Below, piece after piece: positions 1-12,395 of a DNA stretch of 64,000 nt (positions are counted from its first letter, which is position 1; every line of letters starts with the position of its first letter). The DNA comes from Inhella inkyongensis (GTDB lineage Bacteria; Pseudomonadota; Gammaproteobacteria; Burkholderiales; Burkholderiaceae_C). The position numbers were made by a program, and so were the translations under genes. The notes below the pieces were generated by a model. The model searched no databases, had not been told where the DNA came from, and was given only the letters and a program-made list of their open reading frames with translations. The stretch lies in assembly GCF_005952805.1 (NCBI RefSeq), contig NZ_CP040709.1, forward strand, positions 2,418,001-2,482,000, read 5' to 3'.

Positions 1-343
1 CATTGATGATGTCCACTCCCAAGTCCAAGCCCCGCGCCATGACCGCCGGCTTGCAGGTATCCAGGGAGACCGGCACGCCCCAACGCAAGGCCTCCCGCAA
101 CAAGGGTTCCAAGCGAGTCCACTCCTCGTCCGCCGACACAGGCGGGGCGCCTGGCCGACTGGACTCGGCCCCAAGGTCGAGCAAATCAGCGCCCTCACGC
201 AGCAACTGCTCGGCATGCCGCAAGGCTAGGTGCTCGGTGCTCAGGCGTCCGCCATCCGAAAACGAATCAGGCGTCAGATTGACGATGCCCATCACCCGGG
301 GCTGACCCAGGTCAATTTCAAAGCGTGTCGTCAACCAGCGCAT
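1..343 (-). CDS. folP: Dihydropteroate synthase, N-terminal part (cut by window edge)
   Basis: Only the first ~114 residues are present; the gene runs off the left edge. FolP condenses p-aminobenzoate with hydroxymethyl-dihydropterin diphosphate in folate synthesis in the cytoplasm. Seen: the family signature [15 protein letters not shown] near residues 18-32, then a stretch with the [11 protein letters not shown] motif, the pterin-binding part of the TIM barrel. The start ATG at 343 places the signature at the usual distance from the N-terminus. It lies downstream of ftsH on the same strand, as in many proteobacteria (ftsH-folP-glmM), with a possible leaky terminator between them. The identification rests on the motifs and the gene order. 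Confidence 0.93.
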   Translation of the reverse strand, partial: MRWLTTRFEIDLGQPRVMGIVNLTPDSFSDGGRLSTEHLALRHAEQLLREGADLLDLGAESSRPGAPPVSADEEWTRLEPLLREALRWGVPVSLDTCKPAVMARGLDLGVDIIN

Positions 344-360
344 GACCGCATCCAGAAGTG

Positions 361-383
361 GAAAAGGGCCCCGCAGGGCCCTG
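361..383 (-). terminator. Hairpin terminator between ftsH and folP
   Basis: On the minus strand a 7-bp perfect stem (AGGGCCC / GGGCCCT) with a 4-base loop is followed by a short T-run (TTTTCC). It lies 18 bases after the ftsH stop and before folP. The U-tract is short, so partial read-through into folP is plausible. Confidence 0.6.
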
Positions 384-400
384 GTTCAGATGACACCGAA

Positions 401-2335
401 TTAAACCGTGGCAGTGCTGCCTTCGGTGACGGGCGCGCCGCCGCCGGCATCCGGCCCGCCGCTGGGTCCATTGCCGCCCGAGCTTGATTCCCGCGGCGCA
501 CGCGGATCACGTCCTTGCATGATGTCTTCGACCTGATCAGCGTCGATGGTCTCCCACTCCAGCAGGGCCTTGGCCATGGCGTGCATCTTGTCGCTGTGCT
601 GCTCAATGAGCTTGCGGGCGATCGAGTACTGCTCATCAATGATGCGCCGCACCTCCGCGTCCACCTTGCGCATGGTCTCTTCCGAAATGTTCTTGGTTTG
701 CGTGACCGAACGGCCCAAGAACACCTCGCCTTCGTTCTCTGCGTAGACCATCGGACCCAGGGTATCGGTCATGCCGTAGCGCATCACCATGTCGCGCGCA
801 ATCTGTGTCGCGCGCTCAAAGTCGTTGCTGGCACCGGTGGTCATCTGGTCCATGAACACTTCTTCGGCAATGCGCCCACCGAACAGCATGGCGATGGTGG
901 ACTGCATACGGATCTTGTCGGTGCTGTAGCGATCCCGATCGGGCAGAGAAACCGTCACGCCCAGAGCCCGGCCACGCGGGATGATGGTGACCTTGTGCAC
1001 CGGGTCGAGCTTGGGCAGCAGCTTGCCGATAAGGGCATGACCCGCCTCGTGATAGGCGGTGTTCTTGCGCTCTTCTTCGTCCATGACCATGTTCTTGCGC
1101 TCGGCGCCCATCAGGATCTTGTCCTTGGCACGCTCGAAATCGATCATTTCGACGATGCGCGCATTGCGCCGCGCCGCGAACAAGGCGGCCTCGTTAACCA
1201 AATTGGCCAAGTCGGCACCAGAAAACCCAGGGGTGCCGCGCGCGATGATTTCCGCCTTGACATCGCCGCCCAGGGGCACCTTGCGCATGTGCACATTCAG
1301 GATCTGCTCACGGCCACGGATGTCCGGCAAGGTGACATAGACCTGGCGGTCAAAGCGGCCCGGGCGCAGCAGCGCAGGGTCCAGGATGTCTGGCCGGTTG
1401 GTGGCGGCCATCACGATGACGCCCATATTGGTCTCGAAGCCGTCCATCTCGACCAGCATCTGATTCAGCGTCTGCTCGCGCTCGTCATTGCCGCCACCGA
1501 GGCCGGCTCCACGATGGCGACCCACGGCATCAATTTCATCGATGAAGATGATGCAAGGCGAATTCTTTTTGGCCTGCTCGAACATGTCGCGCACACGCGC
1601 CGCGCCGACACCCACGAACATCTCGACAAAGTCCGAGCCCGAGATGGTGAAAAACGGCACCTTTGCTTCGCCGGCAATGGCCTTGGCCAGCAAGGTCTTG
1701 CCGGTTCCCGGCGGGCCGACCAGCAGAACACCCCGCGGAATGCGACCACCCAGCTTTTGGAATTTCTGCGGATCCTTCAGGAAGTCGACCAACTCCTTGA
1801 CCTCTTCCTTGGCCTCGTCACAGCCGGCCACATCGGCAAAGGTGGTGGCGTTGTTGTTCTCGTCCAGCATGCGCGCCTTGCTCTTGCCAAAGCTAAAGGC
1901 ACCCCCCTTGCCACCGCCCTGCATCTGGCGCATGAAGTACACCCACACGCCAATGAGCAGCAGCATCGGCCCCCAGCTCAGCAGCAGGGTCATCAGCAGG
2001 CCCTGCTCTTCTCGCTTTTCAAAGCTGAACTTGACGTTGTTGCGGATCAGGTCGCCAGTCAGACCACGGTCTGAGAAACCGCCCTGAACACGGATGTCGC
2101 GGCCATCATTGGTCTTGGCCACGATTTCGACGCCGCCGGGCCCCTCAATCAGCTTGGCGCTGCCAATGCGGCCCGCGTTCACTTCGGCCAGGAACTCCGA
2201 ATACTGCATCTGGTCCGCCCGCGCGCTGGCACGGTCGAACTGCTTGAACACCGTGAACAGCACCAACAAGATGACTGCCCAGACGGCTAGTTTGGAGAAC
2301 CAGGGGTTGTTCACTACGTTCCTTCCTTTGGCCAC
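401..2335 (-). CDS. ftsH: ATP-dependent zinc metalloprotease FtsH
   Basis: Membrane-anchored AAA+ protease that degrades misfolded membrane proteins and regulatory targets such as LpxC. 644 aa, the usual length. Seen: two membrane segments (about residues 14-30 and 113-133) flanking a periplasmic domain, Walker A GPPGTGKT (207-214), Walker B IIFIDEID (262-269), the second region of homology around [18 protein letters not shown] (313-330), and the zinc site HEAGH (429-433). The C-terminal tail is rich in Gly, Ser and Pro. The gene follows rlmE with a 76-base gap, the conserved rlmE-ftsH pair. LapB, which acts with FtsH on LpxC in enterics, is also encoded in this window at 35.6 kb. Confidence 0.98.
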   Translation of the reverse strand: MAKGRNVVNNPWFSKLAVWAVILLVLFTVFKQFDRASARADQMQYSEFLAEVNAGRIGSAKLIEGPGGVEIVAKTNDGRDIRVQGGFSDRGLTGDLIRNNVKFSFEKREEQGLLMTLLLSWGPMLLLIGVWVYFMRQMQGGGKGGAFSFGKSKARMLDENNNATTFADVAGCDEAKEEVKELVDFLKDPQKFQKLGGRIPRGVLLVGPPGTGKTLLAKAIAGEAKVPFFTISGSDFVEMFVGVGAARVRDMFEQAKKNSPCIIFIDEIDAVGRHRGAGLGGGNDEREQTLNQMLVEMDGFETNMGVIVMAATNRPDILDPALLRPGRFDRQVYVTLPDIRGREQILNVHMRKVPLGGDVKAEIIARGTPGFSGADLANLVNEAALFAARRNARIVEMIDFERAKDKILMGAERKNMVMDEEERKNTAYHEAGHALIGKLLPKLDPVHKVTIIPRGRALGVTVSLPDRDRYSTDKIRMQSTIAMLFGGRIAEEVFMDQMTTGASNDFERATQIARDMVMRYGMTDTLGPMVYAENEGEVFLGRSVTQTKNISEETMRKVDAEVRRIIDEQYSIARKLIEQHSDKMHAMAKALLEWETIDADQVEDIMQGRDPRAPRESSSGGNGPSGGPDAGGGAPVTEGSTATV

Positions 2336-2411
2336 GCCTGCAAGAGGGCCGCGTGGCTACTGCGATGCCCATGTTGGGGCAACTGGGGGCGATTCTAGGG
2401 AGTTCAAGCCC

Positions 2412-3092
2412 TTAGCGCGGCGCCCTGCGCAGTCTCATGCCAATCAGAAAGGTCTCTGCCGAACGGTCGCGGCTGGCCTTTGGCTTTAGGGGCTTGACCA
2501 CCTGGAAGTGGTCCTTGAACAACTCCAGATAGCGGTTGTACCCGCTGCCATGGAAGACCTTGGCCACCAATGCGCCATCGGCCTTCAGGTGCGCCTGACA
2601 GAACTCCAGCGCCAGCTCGATCAAATGCTCAATGCGGGCGGCATCCGTGGTTTCAATGCCCGACAGATTGGGCGCCATGTCGGACACCACCAGATCCACC
2701 GCCGCCCCTTGCAGCGACTGCGCCAGCTGCTCGGCCACCACCTGTTCGCGAAAGTCCCCCTGGATGAACTGCACGCCCTCGATGGCCTCCATCTCCAGCA
2801 GGTCCAGCGCGACGATGCGGCCGTTGAGTTCGCCCACGGCTGCACCGCCCTGCCCCGCCACCTTGGGCGCAAAACAGCGTCGCAGATACTGGCTCCAGGC
2901 ACCCGGTGCCGCGCCCAAATCCACCACCAACTGTCCCGGCTTGATCAGCCCCAAGCTCTCATCAATCTCCTTGAGCTTGTAGGCCGCGCGCGAGCGATAA
3001 CCGTCCTTTTGTGCCTGCCGCACATAGGGATCGGTCACATGGTTATTGAGCCATGCCTTGTTGACCTTTTTGCTCTTGGTTTGGGTTTTCAT
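2412..3092 (-). CDS. rlmE: 23S rRNA (uridine-2'-O) methyltransferase RlmE/FtsJ
   Basis: SAM-dependent enzyme that methylates the 2'-O of U2552 in 23S rRNA late in 50S assembly. 226 aa. Seen: catalytic Lys in SRAAYKLKEID (about residue 39), SAM motif I VVDLGAAPGAWSQ (56-68), SDMAPNLSG carrying the catalytic Asp, LVAKVFHGSG with the second Lys, and a C-terminal AETFLIG with the Glu, which together complete the K-D-K-E tetrad. It heads the rlmE-ftsH unit and is divergent from yhbY, with only 20 bases between the two start codons. Confidence 0.96.
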   Translation of the reverse strand: MKTQTKSKKVNKAWLNNHVTDPYVRQAQKDGYRSRAAYKLKEIDESLGLIKPGQLVVDLGAAPGAWSQYLRRCFAPKVAGQGGAAVGELNGRIVALDLLEMEAIEGVQFIQGDFREQVVAEQLAQSLQGAAVDLVVSDMAPNLSGIETTDAARIEHLIELALEFCQAHLKADGALVAKVFHGSGYNRYLELFKDHFQVVKPLKPKASRDRSAETFLIGMRLRRAPR

Positions 3093-3106
3093 GGGGCGAC
3101 GATAAT
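3076..3106 (+). promoter_or_regulatory. Possible promoter for yhbY giving a near-leaderless mRNA
   Basis: A -10-like GATAAT at 3101-3106 lies only six bases before the yhbY ATG, with a weak -35-like TTGGTT at 3076-3081 (19-base spacer). If used, transcription would begin at or next to the start codon. This is inferred from position; the -35 is poor. Confidence 0.3.
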
Positions 3107-3112
3107 CCTTCT

Positions 3113-3577
3113 ATGACTGCATTGATTCTGAACAGCGCGCAACGGCGCGATCTGCGGGCCCAGGCCCACCATCTTGTGCCCGTGGTGATGATTGGCGGCG
3201 ATGGCCTCACCCCTGCGGTGACCAAGGAGGCCGACGCCGCGCTCAACGCCCATGGCTTGATCAAGGTGCGCGCGGCCATCGACGACCGCGCTGCGCGCGA
3301 AGCCGCCTATGTGCAGCTGTGCGATGCCTTGGATTGCGCACCGGTGCAGCACATCGGCAAGCTCTTCATCGTCTGGCGGCCGATCCCTGAAAAGGTCAAG
3401 ACCATCGACGAGAACGCCAAGCCGGCGCCACGCATCGTCAAAGTGGTCAAAGCCTCCAAGAACAAGCACCAGCGTCCGCAGGTCAAGAAGCTGCGCGTTC
3501 TGGGCAATGAGCGCGTGACTGCGGGCGGCATCGTCAAGCGCGCAAAGCCACGCCAGAGTGGCAAGAAGAGCGGCTGA
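3113..3577 (+). CDS. yhbY: YhbY-type CRM-domain RNA-binding protein
   Basis: Ribosome-assembly factor of the CRS1/YhbY family that binds the pre-50S particle. Residues 1-95 form the CRM domain: the N-terminal LNSAQRRDLRAQAHHL helix, the VMIGGDGLTPAV loop (the GxxG-type RNA-binding loop) and HGLIKVRA. The protein is 154 aa against roughly 97 in E. coli. The extra ~55 residues are strongly basic (Lys/Arg-rich) and probably add RNA contacts. It is divergent from rlmE, another 50S-assembly gene, so the two probably share a regulatory region. Confidence 0.93.
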   Translation: MTALILNSAQRRDLRAQAHHLVPVVMIGGDGLTPAVTKEADAALNAHGLIKVRAAIDDRAAREAAYVQLCDALDCAPVQHIGKLFIVWRPIPEKVKTIDENAKPAPRIVKVVKASKNKHQRPQVKKLRVLGNERVTAGGIVKRAKPRQSGKKSG

Positions 3578-3585
3578 GACGCCAC

Positions 3586-3614
3586 GCTAGCGCTGGCGCC
3601 AAGCCAGCGTTAGC
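3586..3614. terminator. Long hairpin between convergent yhbY and DUF4149 genes
   Basis: A 12-base inverted repeat (3586-3597 and 3603-3614, one G-U-type mismatch, 5-base loop) covers the end of the minus-strand DUF4149 gene, 9 bases past the yhbY stop. There is no clear T-tract, so intrinsic termination is uncertain, but its position between convergent genes fits a bidirectional end. Confidence 0.4.
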
Positions 3615-4036
3615 ACGGCCAGCGTTTTACCGGCGAAGGCGGCCATGGAGAGCCCATGCAGCCAGGCAAAGCCCTCGCCGGCCACCCGGGCTGCAGCCAT
3701 CTGCGGCACCAACACTTCGTGTCCGAGCACGGTCAAGCCAATGGTCAGGGCCGGCAGCAACAGACCCGCACTGAAATAGACCCGCTCCGGGTGCGCCCAA
3801 CGCTGCAGGCGCTGCTCCATCAACACCATCAAGAGCCCCAGCCCCAAGCTAATCTTCGCGTCCAGAGCGAACAGCCGCTGCACATAAGCAGCCGCCTCAG
3901 GGCGCGCCAGAACGGCAAAGGCATTGGGCGCGGCCAAGAGGGCCACGGTCAGCAGTTGGCCGGCCCACAGCGCCGCCAACAGCCCGCGCAACTTATTCGT
4001 AGCGCACCTCAACGATTTCGTAATGGCGCTCGCCAC
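3587..4036 (-). CDS. DUF4149-family inner-membrane protein
   Basis: Small hydrophobic protein of unknown function, 149 aa from the first ATG, with four predicted membrane helices: about [50 protein letters not shown] and a C-terminal [18 protein letters not shown]. The fold matches the DUF4149 (TMEM205-like) family, which often follows greA in betaproteobacteria. The ATG at 4036 overlaps greA by 44 bases. A TTG just after the greA stop would give a shorter protein and is a realistic alternative. It is probably the last gene of carA-carB-greA-DUF4149. Confidence 0.75.
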   Translation of the reverse strand: MASAITKSLRCATNKLRGLLAALWAGQLLTVALLAAPNAFAVLARPEAAAYVQRLFALDAKISLGLGLLMVLMEQRLQRWAHPERVYFSAGLLLPALTIGLTVLGHEVLVPQMAAARVAGEGFAWLHGLSMAAFAGKTLAVLTLAWRQR

Positions 4037-4469
4037 CGGGCGCCATCACCACGGCCACATCCCCGGCTTCCTTGCCGATCAAGGCGCGAGCAATGGGCGA
4101 ACTGATGGAGATACGCCCCGTCTTCAAGTCCGCCTCGTCGTCACCAACGATCTGATAGGTCACCTCGTTGCCGCTGTCCTCATCCGACAAGTCCACCGTG
4201 GCACCAAACACCACACGGCCGCCGGCATCCACTGCGGCAGGGTCGATCACCTGCGCCGCTGCCAATTTGCTTTCCAACTCGAGGATGCGGCCTTCAATGA
4301 AGCCCTGCTTGTCCTTGGCGGCGTCGTACTCGGCGTTCTCGCTCAAGTCACCCTGAGCGCGCGCTTCCGCGATGGCTTGAATCACCGCATGGCGCTCGAC
4401 GGTCTTGAGCCGATGCAGTTCTTCGCGCAGCAGCTCGGCGCCGCGCACGGTCAGGGGGATGGTGGTCAT
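3993..4469 (-). CDS. greA: Transcription elongation factor GreA
   Basis: Rescues backtracked RNA polymerase by stimulating cleavage of the nascent RNA 3' end. 158 aa, family length. Seen: the N-terminal coiled coil including [17 protein letters not shown], whose acidic tip (Asp and Glu of DLSENAEY) reaches the polymerase active site, and the C-terminal FKBP-like domain ending in the [10 protein letters not shown] and GDVAVV segments. The start fits MTTIPLT, the family N-terminus, but no purine-rich ribosome-binding site is visible before it on this strand. It follows carB by 89 bases with a terminator-like hairpin between, so partly independent expression is possible. Confidence 0.97.
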   Translation of the reverse strand: MTTIPLTVRGAELLREELHRLKTVERHAVIQAIAEARAQGDLSENAEYDAAKDKQGFIEGRILELESKLAAAQVIDPAAVDAGGRVVFGATVDLSDEDSGNEVTYQIVGDDEADLKTGRISISSPIARALIGKEAGDVAVVMAPGGERHYEIVEVRYE

Positions 4470-4500
4470 GGTCTAGGAGGAAAGGGGCAACGGGCAGAGG

Positions 4501-4543
4501 GCAAAAGCAAGCCGCCGCCCCCGGCAAGCCAGGAGCGGCGGCG
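4501..4543 (-). terminator. Hairpin after carB
   Basis: Minus strand: an 8-bp GC-only stem (GCCGCCGC at 4535-4542 with GCGGCGGC at 4511-4518) followed by TTGCTTTTGC. It sits between carB and greA and probably attenuates read-through into greA. Confidence 0.5.
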
Positions 4544-4558
4544 ATGAATGGCGCGATT

Positions 4559-7825
<3,267 letters not shown>

Positions 7826-7830
7826 TCTTC

Positions 7831-8994
7831 TTATTCCTTGGCCATCAGGGCGATGAAGCGGTCAAACAAATAGCCGATGTCGTGCGGCCCCGGGCTGGCC
7901 TCGGGGTGTCCCTGGAAGCTGAAGGCCGGCTTGTCGGTGCGCGCGATGCCCTGCAGGCTGCCGTCGAACAGACTGATGTGGGTAGCGCGCAGGTTGGCGG
8001 GCAAGGTATCGACATCCACCGCAAAGCCATGGTTCTGGCTGGTGATGCTGACGCGGCCACTGTCCAGGTCTTTGACCGGGTGGTTGGCACCGTGGTGGCC
8101 AAACTTCATCTTGAAGGTCTTGGCGCCGCTGGCCAAGGCCAGGATCTGGTGCCCAAGGCAAATACCAAAGGTGGGCAGGCCGGCACTCACCAAGACACGG
8201 GTGGCCTCGATGGCATAGCCGCAGGGCTCGGGGTCGCCCGGGCCGTTGGAGAGGAAAACGCCATCGGGTTCCAAATCAAACACGCGGCTGGCCGGAGTCT
8301 GCGCCGGCACCACCGTGATGCGGCACCCTCTCTCGGCCAGCATGCGCAAGATGTTGCGCTTGACGCCGAAGTCATAGGCCACCACATGGAAGCGCGGGCG
8401 TTGCACCTCTTTGAAGCCCTGCCCCAACTGCCATTCGCCCTGGGTCCAGACCTCCTCCTGTGTGCGACACACCACCTTGGCCAAGTCTTGGCCGGCCATG
8501 CTGGGGGCGCTACGTGCTCGCTCCAAGGCCTGGGCCCAATGAGTCTCCGTCACTGCTTCACCCTCCGGCAAGGCCCAGAGGCAGGCGTTTTGCGCGCCCG
8601 TGTTGCGCAGAATGCGCGTCAGGCGCCGTGTGTCGATGCCCGCGATACCCACGCAATTCTGGGCCGCCAGATAGTCCTGCAGACGCTGCTCGCTGCGGAA
8701 GTTTGACGCCGCCTTGGGCACCTGACGCACCACCAAACCTGCAGCATGGATGCGATCAGACTCCGCATCCGCCTCATTGACCCCGTAGTTGCCGATATGC
8801 GGGTAGGTCAGCGTGACGATCTGGCGGCTGTAGCTGGGGTCGGTCAGGATTTCCTGGTAACCGGTCAGCGCCGTATTGAAGACCAACTCGCCCACCGAGG
8901 AACCAAGGGCTCCGATCGATTGGCCAAGAAAGCGCGAGCCATCGGCAAGCACCAGCAAGCAGCTGGACGGGAGGGGTGTAGCGGGCGAAAGCAA
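7831..8994 (-). CDS. carA: Carbamoyl-phosphate synthase small (glutaminase) subunit
   Basis: Class I glutamine amidotransferase that hydrolyses glutamine and passes ammonia to CarB. 387 aa. Seen: the N-terminal CarA domain ([19 protein letters not shown]) and the glutaminase domain with oxyanion loop SNGPGDPEP, nucleophilic Cys in [14 protein letters not shown], and the His/Glu of [13 protein letters not shown]. First gene of carA-carB(-greA-DUF4149); its own promoter probably lies in the ~250 bases up to yccA. Confidence 0.98.
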   Translation of the reverse strand: MLSPATPLPSSCLLVLADGSRFLGQSIGALGSSVGELVFNTALTGYQEILTDPSYSRQIVTLTYPHIGNYGVNEADAESDRIHAAGLVVRQVPKAASNFRSEQRLQDYLAAQNCVGIAGIDTRRLTRILRNTGAQNACLWALPEGEAVTETHWAQALERARSAPSMAGQDLAKVVCRTQEEVWTQGEWQLGQGFKEVQRPRFHVVAYDFGVKRNILRMLAERGCRITVVPAQTPASRVFDLEPDGVFLSNGPGDPEPCGYAIEATRVLVSAGLPTFGICLGHQILALASGAKTFKMKFGHHGANHPVKDLDSGRVSITSQNHGFAVDVDTLPANLRATHISLFDGSLQGIARTDKPAFSFQGHPEASPGPHDIGYLFDRFIALMAKE

Positions 8995-9105
8995 AGGCGC
9001 AGCTCCTTCGTGAGCGCGCCCCGCCTGCCCTTTGATTAGCGGCCTGATTGCGGAGATCGAAGGGGTGTTCGGGTCGAGGCGCGCTGATTTAGGGTAAACC
9101 TGAGG

Positions 9106-9111
9106 AGTATA
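9106..9111 (-). promoter_or_regulatory. Possible -10 element of the carA promoter
   Basis: Minus strand TATACT, close to the sigma-70 -10 consensus, about 112 bases before the carA start. A TTGGCA at 9132-9137 would be a good -35, but the 20-base spacer is long. The remainder of the intergenic stretch 8995-9243 shows no gene. Confidence 0.28.
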
Positions 9112-9243
9112 CCGGTGGCGTCAGGCCTCTTTGCCAACGGCACCTGCACAAACCAAGACAAAGCCCTTGAAAACCTGGGGGCAGGCCTCAGTTCTCAGCG
9201 GCGATCCCTAGAATCGCGCCGTCCTTAACCCAGGAGATCTTGG

Positions 9244-9933
9244 ATGAACCCTCAGATGCCTTACGCCTACGGTCACGTCACGCTCGACGCGACGCAGCGT
9301 CAGCGCGTATTGCGCAATACCTATGCTTTGCTGGCCTTGTCCTTGCTGCCCACGGTGGCGGGTGCATGGTTGGGCGTCAGCACGGGATTGGGCGCCCTGT
9401 TCACGGGCGGCTTCGGGCTGATCGCCTTCTTAGCGGGTTCCTTCGGCTTCATGTGGGCCATTGAGAAGAACAAGGACCGCGCCGCCGGCGTCTACTTGTT
9501 GCTGGGTTTCACCTTCTTCATGGGCGTGATGCTCTCGCGCCTGATCGGCGCGGTGCTGGGCCTGTCCAATGGCGCCAACCTGATCATGCTGGCCTTTGGC
9601 GGCACAGCGGCAGTATTCGCTGGAATGGCCAGCCTGGCCGGCGTCATCAAGCGCGACCTCAGCGGCATGGGAAAATTCCTGATGGTGGGCGCCATCATCA
9701 TGATGGTGGCCGGCATCGCGAATTTCTTCTTCCAATCCAGCGCCCTGATGCTGGCCCTGCTGGTTGCCTGCCTGGGCCTGTTCAGCGCCTTCCTGCTGTA
9801 CGACCTTAAGCGCGTGATTGATGGCGGCGAGACCAATTACGTCTCTGCGACCTTGGCCATCTACCTCGACGTTTACAACATCTTCCAAAGCCTGCTGTCG
9901 CTGCTGGGCATCTTCGGCGGCGAGCGCGACTGA
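9244..9933 (+). CDS. BAX inhibitor-1 / YccA-family membrane protein
   Basis: 229-aa inner-membrane protein with seven hydrophobic segments, typical of the BI-1/TMBIM family. E. coli YccA of this family is an FtsH substrate and modulator. Seen: a cytosolic N-terminus (LDATQRQRVLRNTYALLALSLL), repeated GxxxG-rich helices, and the C-terminal LYDLKRVIDGGETNYVSATL and YLDVYNIFQSLLSLLGIFGG, the most conserved family segments with the acidic residues of the di-aspartyl pH sensor. An AGGAG ribosome-binding site precedes the ATG. It stands alone, divergent from carA and followed by a strong terminator. Confidence 0.93.
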   Translation: MNPQMPYAYGHVTLDATQRQRVLRNTYALLALSLLPTVAGAWLGVSTGLGALFTGGFGLIAFLAGSFGFMWAIEKNKDRAAGVYLLLGFTFFMGVMLSRLIGAVLGLSNGANLIMLAFGGTAAVFAGMASLAGVIKRDLSGMGKFLMVGAIIMMVAGIANFFFQSSALMLALLVACLGLFSAFLLYDLKRVIDGGETNYVSATLAIYLDVYNIFQSLLSLLGIFGGERD

Positions 9934-9960
9934 AGACTTATCAGCGTCTGACGCAATCAC

Positions 9961-9986
9961 AAAGGGGCCCGGTCGGGCCCCTTTTT
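9961..9986 (+). terminator. Rho-independent terminator after the yccA-like gene
   Basis: 8-bp perfect stem GGGGCCCG / CGGGCCCC followed by TTTTT, 28 bases after the stop. An A-rich lead-in (AAA) means it could also serve the convergent rlmD gene weakly. Confidence 0.88.
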
Positions 9987-10004
9987 CTTGCTTCAGTTCG
10001 TCGC

Positions 10005-11363
10005 TCAGGCGTCGCGCTCGAAAACTGCGATCGACTCCACATGGGCGGTATGCGGGAACATGTTAACCACGCCCGCTGCGGTGCAGCGGTAACCCGCCAG
10101 GTGGACCAAGATGCCCGCGTCACGCGCCAGCGTCGCGGGGTTGCAACTGACATACACGATGCGCTTGGGTGGCTGCCAGCCGGCCGCTAATTCGGGCGAC
10201 TGGATGGCATCTGCTACGGCCTTGGCCAGGGCAAACGCCCCTTCGCGAGGGGGGTCGACCAGCCAGCGCTGTGCGGTCCCATAGAGGGCCAGATCGCTGG
10301 GCGCCAACTCAAAGAGATTGCGCGCCTCAAAGCGGGTCTTGGCTTCCAGGCCGTTGTGCCGGGCGTTCTCGCGCGAGCGGGCCACCAGAGCCTCACTGCC
10401 TTCGATACCCAATACTTCGGCCGCCTGAGTGGCCAGAGGCAGCGTGAAATTGCCCAGGCCGCAAAACCAGTCGATCACGCGCTCGTTCGCCTGGACATCC
10501 AGCAGGCCCAGCGCCTTGTGGACCAACACCCGATTGATGTCGTGATTGACCTGGGTGAAGTCAGTCGGCCGAAAGGGCATCTCCACACCGAATTCGGGCA
10601 GGCGATAGAGCAAGGGCGGGCCGTCGGCATCCAGCAGATGAACGCTATCTGGACCCTTGGGCTGAAGCCACCATTGAACGCCGTGCTTCTGGGCAAACGC
10701 TCTCAGGGCGCTCTGATCCGCCTCGCTCAGCGGCTCCAGATTGCGCAGCACCAAAGCCACCACCTCATCCCCCATAGCCAACTCGATCTGCGGCAGGCGC
10801 TCGCGAGCCTGCATGCCATGGATCAAATCGCGCAAAGGCAGCAGCAGCGCGCTGACCTGCGGCGGCAACACCGGGCACACCGACATGTCAGCCACATATC
10901 GGCTCTTGCGCTCATGGAAACCCACCAGCACTGCGCCCTTCTTGGCCACATAGCGCACCGACAGGCGCGCGCGCCGCCGATAGCCCCAGGGCACGCCCTC
11001 GATCGGCCGCAACACCCGCTCCGGGCTGACCTTCGCCAGATGCTTGAGGTTGTCCTCCAGCACTCGCTGCTTCACTGCGATTTGCGCATTGGGATGGAAG
11101 TGCTGCATCTTGCAGCCACCACAGGCCCCGCCGTGAAGCCCGAAATGCGGGCAACCCGGCTTGACGCGCTGCGGGCTCTCGCGCCGCAGTTGGGTGATGA
11201 CGCCCTGCTCCCAGTTGTTCTTGCTTCGCCCCACTTGGGCTCGCACCACTTCACCGGGCAAGGCGCCTTCAATGAACACCACCTTGCCGTCAGCACGTCG
11301 GGCCACGCCCTGTGCCTCCAGGTCGAGTGATTCGACCCGCAACCATTCGTTCTGATCTGTCAT
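10005..11363 (-). CDS. rlmD: 23S rRNA (uracil-1939-C5) methyltransferase RlmD
   Basis: Iron-sulfur, SAM-dependent methyltransferase acting on U1939 of 23S rRNA. Seen: an N-terminal TRAM domain, the [4Fe-4S] cysteines C71, C81 and C84 in [17 protein letters not shown] with the fourth in VCPVLPP near residue 165, SAM motif [13 protein letters not shown], and the catalytic Cys in [13 protein letters not shown] near the end. The ATG at 11363 is chosen over an in-frame one 8 codons upstream because [19 protein letters not shown] matches the family start. It lies 51 bases downstream of rpoS on the same strand. Confidence 0.95.
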   Translation of the reverse strand: MTDQNEWLRVESLDLEAQGVARRADGKVVFIEGALPGEVVRAQVGRSKNNWEQGVITQLRRESPQRVKPGCPHFGLHGGACGGCKMQHFHPNAQIAVKQRVLEDNLKHLAKVSPERVLRPIEGVPWGYRRRARLSVRYVAKKGAVLVGFHERKSRYVADMSVCPVLPPQVSALLLPLRDLIHGMQARERLPQIELAMGDEVVALVLRNLEPLSEADQSALRAFAQKHGVQWWLQPKGPDSVHLLDADGPPLLYRLPEFGVEMPFRPTDFTQVNHDINRVLVHKALGLLDVQANERVIDWFCGLGNFTLPLATQAAEVLGIEGSEALVARSRENARHNGLEAKTRFEARNLFELAPSDLALYGTAQRWLVDPPREGAFALAKAVADAIQSPELAAGWQPPKRIVYVSCNPATLARDAGILVHLAGYRCTAAGVVNMFPHTAHVESIAVFERDA

Positions 11364-11414
11364 GGCGCGATTATCCGCAGCCCGCATAAGCCACTCGGCA
11401 TCGCACCGGCAAGC

Positions 11415-12362
11415 TCAGAACAAGGCGTCGCGCTGCACCCCTCGGCGCACCAGGGCCCGTTTGAGCTTCTCCATCGCTTCGTGCTGAATTTGCCGGATGC
11501 GCTCGCGCGTCAGACCGAGCCGCTGCGCCAAGACATCCAAGGTCTCGGGTTCACGCTCGCGCAGACCAAAGCGGCCCGCCAGCACTTCCTGTTCGCGCGC
11601 AGTCAATGCGCTCAGGGCCGCGCCCAACAAGGCATCGACCTCATGGTGCAAGTGCTCACGCGCCGGGTCCAGCGACTCCTCGTCGACCACTCGCTCCAGC
11701 AGAGACTCGCCAGCCTCGCCCGCGCGATCCGCCGGCGCATCAAGCGATGCCGGCGCTTCTGCGTGCCGCAGCAAGCCCTGCACCTCTACCACCGTCCAGC
11801 CCAGTCGTGCGGCAATGTCCTCAGACCGAATATTGGCAACTGCACCATTGGCCTGAGCCTCCAGCGCGCGCCGCACTCGCAACACCTGGGTCAATTCACG
11901 CACGACATGAACGGGCAAGCGGACCAATCGCGTCTGCTGCACCAAAGCGCGCTCAATGGCCTGCCGGATCCACCAACTGGCGTAGGTGGAAAAGCGAAAG
12001 CCGCGCTCCGGCTCGAACTTCTCAATCGCGTGCATCAGCCCGAGATTGCCCTCTTCGATCAGATCGCCCAGGGGCAGGCCACGCCCCAGGTGATTCTTTG
12101 CAATCGAAACGACCAACCGCAGATTGCGCTCAATCATCAACTGCCGGGCTTCGAAATCGCCCGCACGGGCCCTTTGCGCGGTGGCGTACTCTTCGTCCGC
12201 CGTAAACAGCGGGGCGCGTCGGATATCGCGCAAATAGGCTTGCAGCGCATTCGTCGCTTCAGCCTCACCCGCCACCTCACCCGACACCTCACGCGCCAGC
12301 CCCGCAAGCTCAGTGCGCCGCACTTCCCCAAGGGACTCCTCCTCAGCCGAACCGGTGCTCAT
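11415..12362 (-). CDS. rpoS: RNA polymerase sigma factor RpoS
   Basis: Stationary-phase and general-stress sigma factor. 315 aa. Seen: region 1.2 ([20 protein letters not shown]), regions 2.1-2.4 ([39 protein letters not shown]), region 3 ([19 protein letters not shown]), and region 4.2 ([20 protein letters not shown]). No histidine kinase or anti-sigma gene is adjacent. It follows nlpD directly (33-base gap). In enterics the main rpoS promoter lies inside nlpD, and the same arrangement is likely here. Confidence 0.97.
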   Translation of the reverse strand: MSTGSAEEESLGEVRRTELAGLAREVSGEVAGEAEATNALQAYLRDIRRAPLFTADEEYATAQRARAGDFEARQLMIERNLRLVVSIAKNHLGRGLPLGDLIEEGNLGLMHAIEKFEPERGFRFSTYASWWIRQAIERALVQQTRLVRLPVHVVRELTQVLRVRRALEAQANGAVANIRSEDIAARLGWTVVEVQGLLRHAEAPASLDAPADRAGEAGESLLERVVDEESLDPAREHLHHEVDALLGAALSALTAREQEVLAGRFGLREREPETLDVLAQRLGLTRERIRQIQHEAMEKLKRALVRRGVQRDALF

Positions 12363-12395
12363 GGGACTCCTTCCCCCCTGAGCACAATCTGTGCT

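Noticed and set aside
515..2074. 519-residue open frame antisense to ftsH
   Set aside because: Shadow of FtsH with no start signal or motif.
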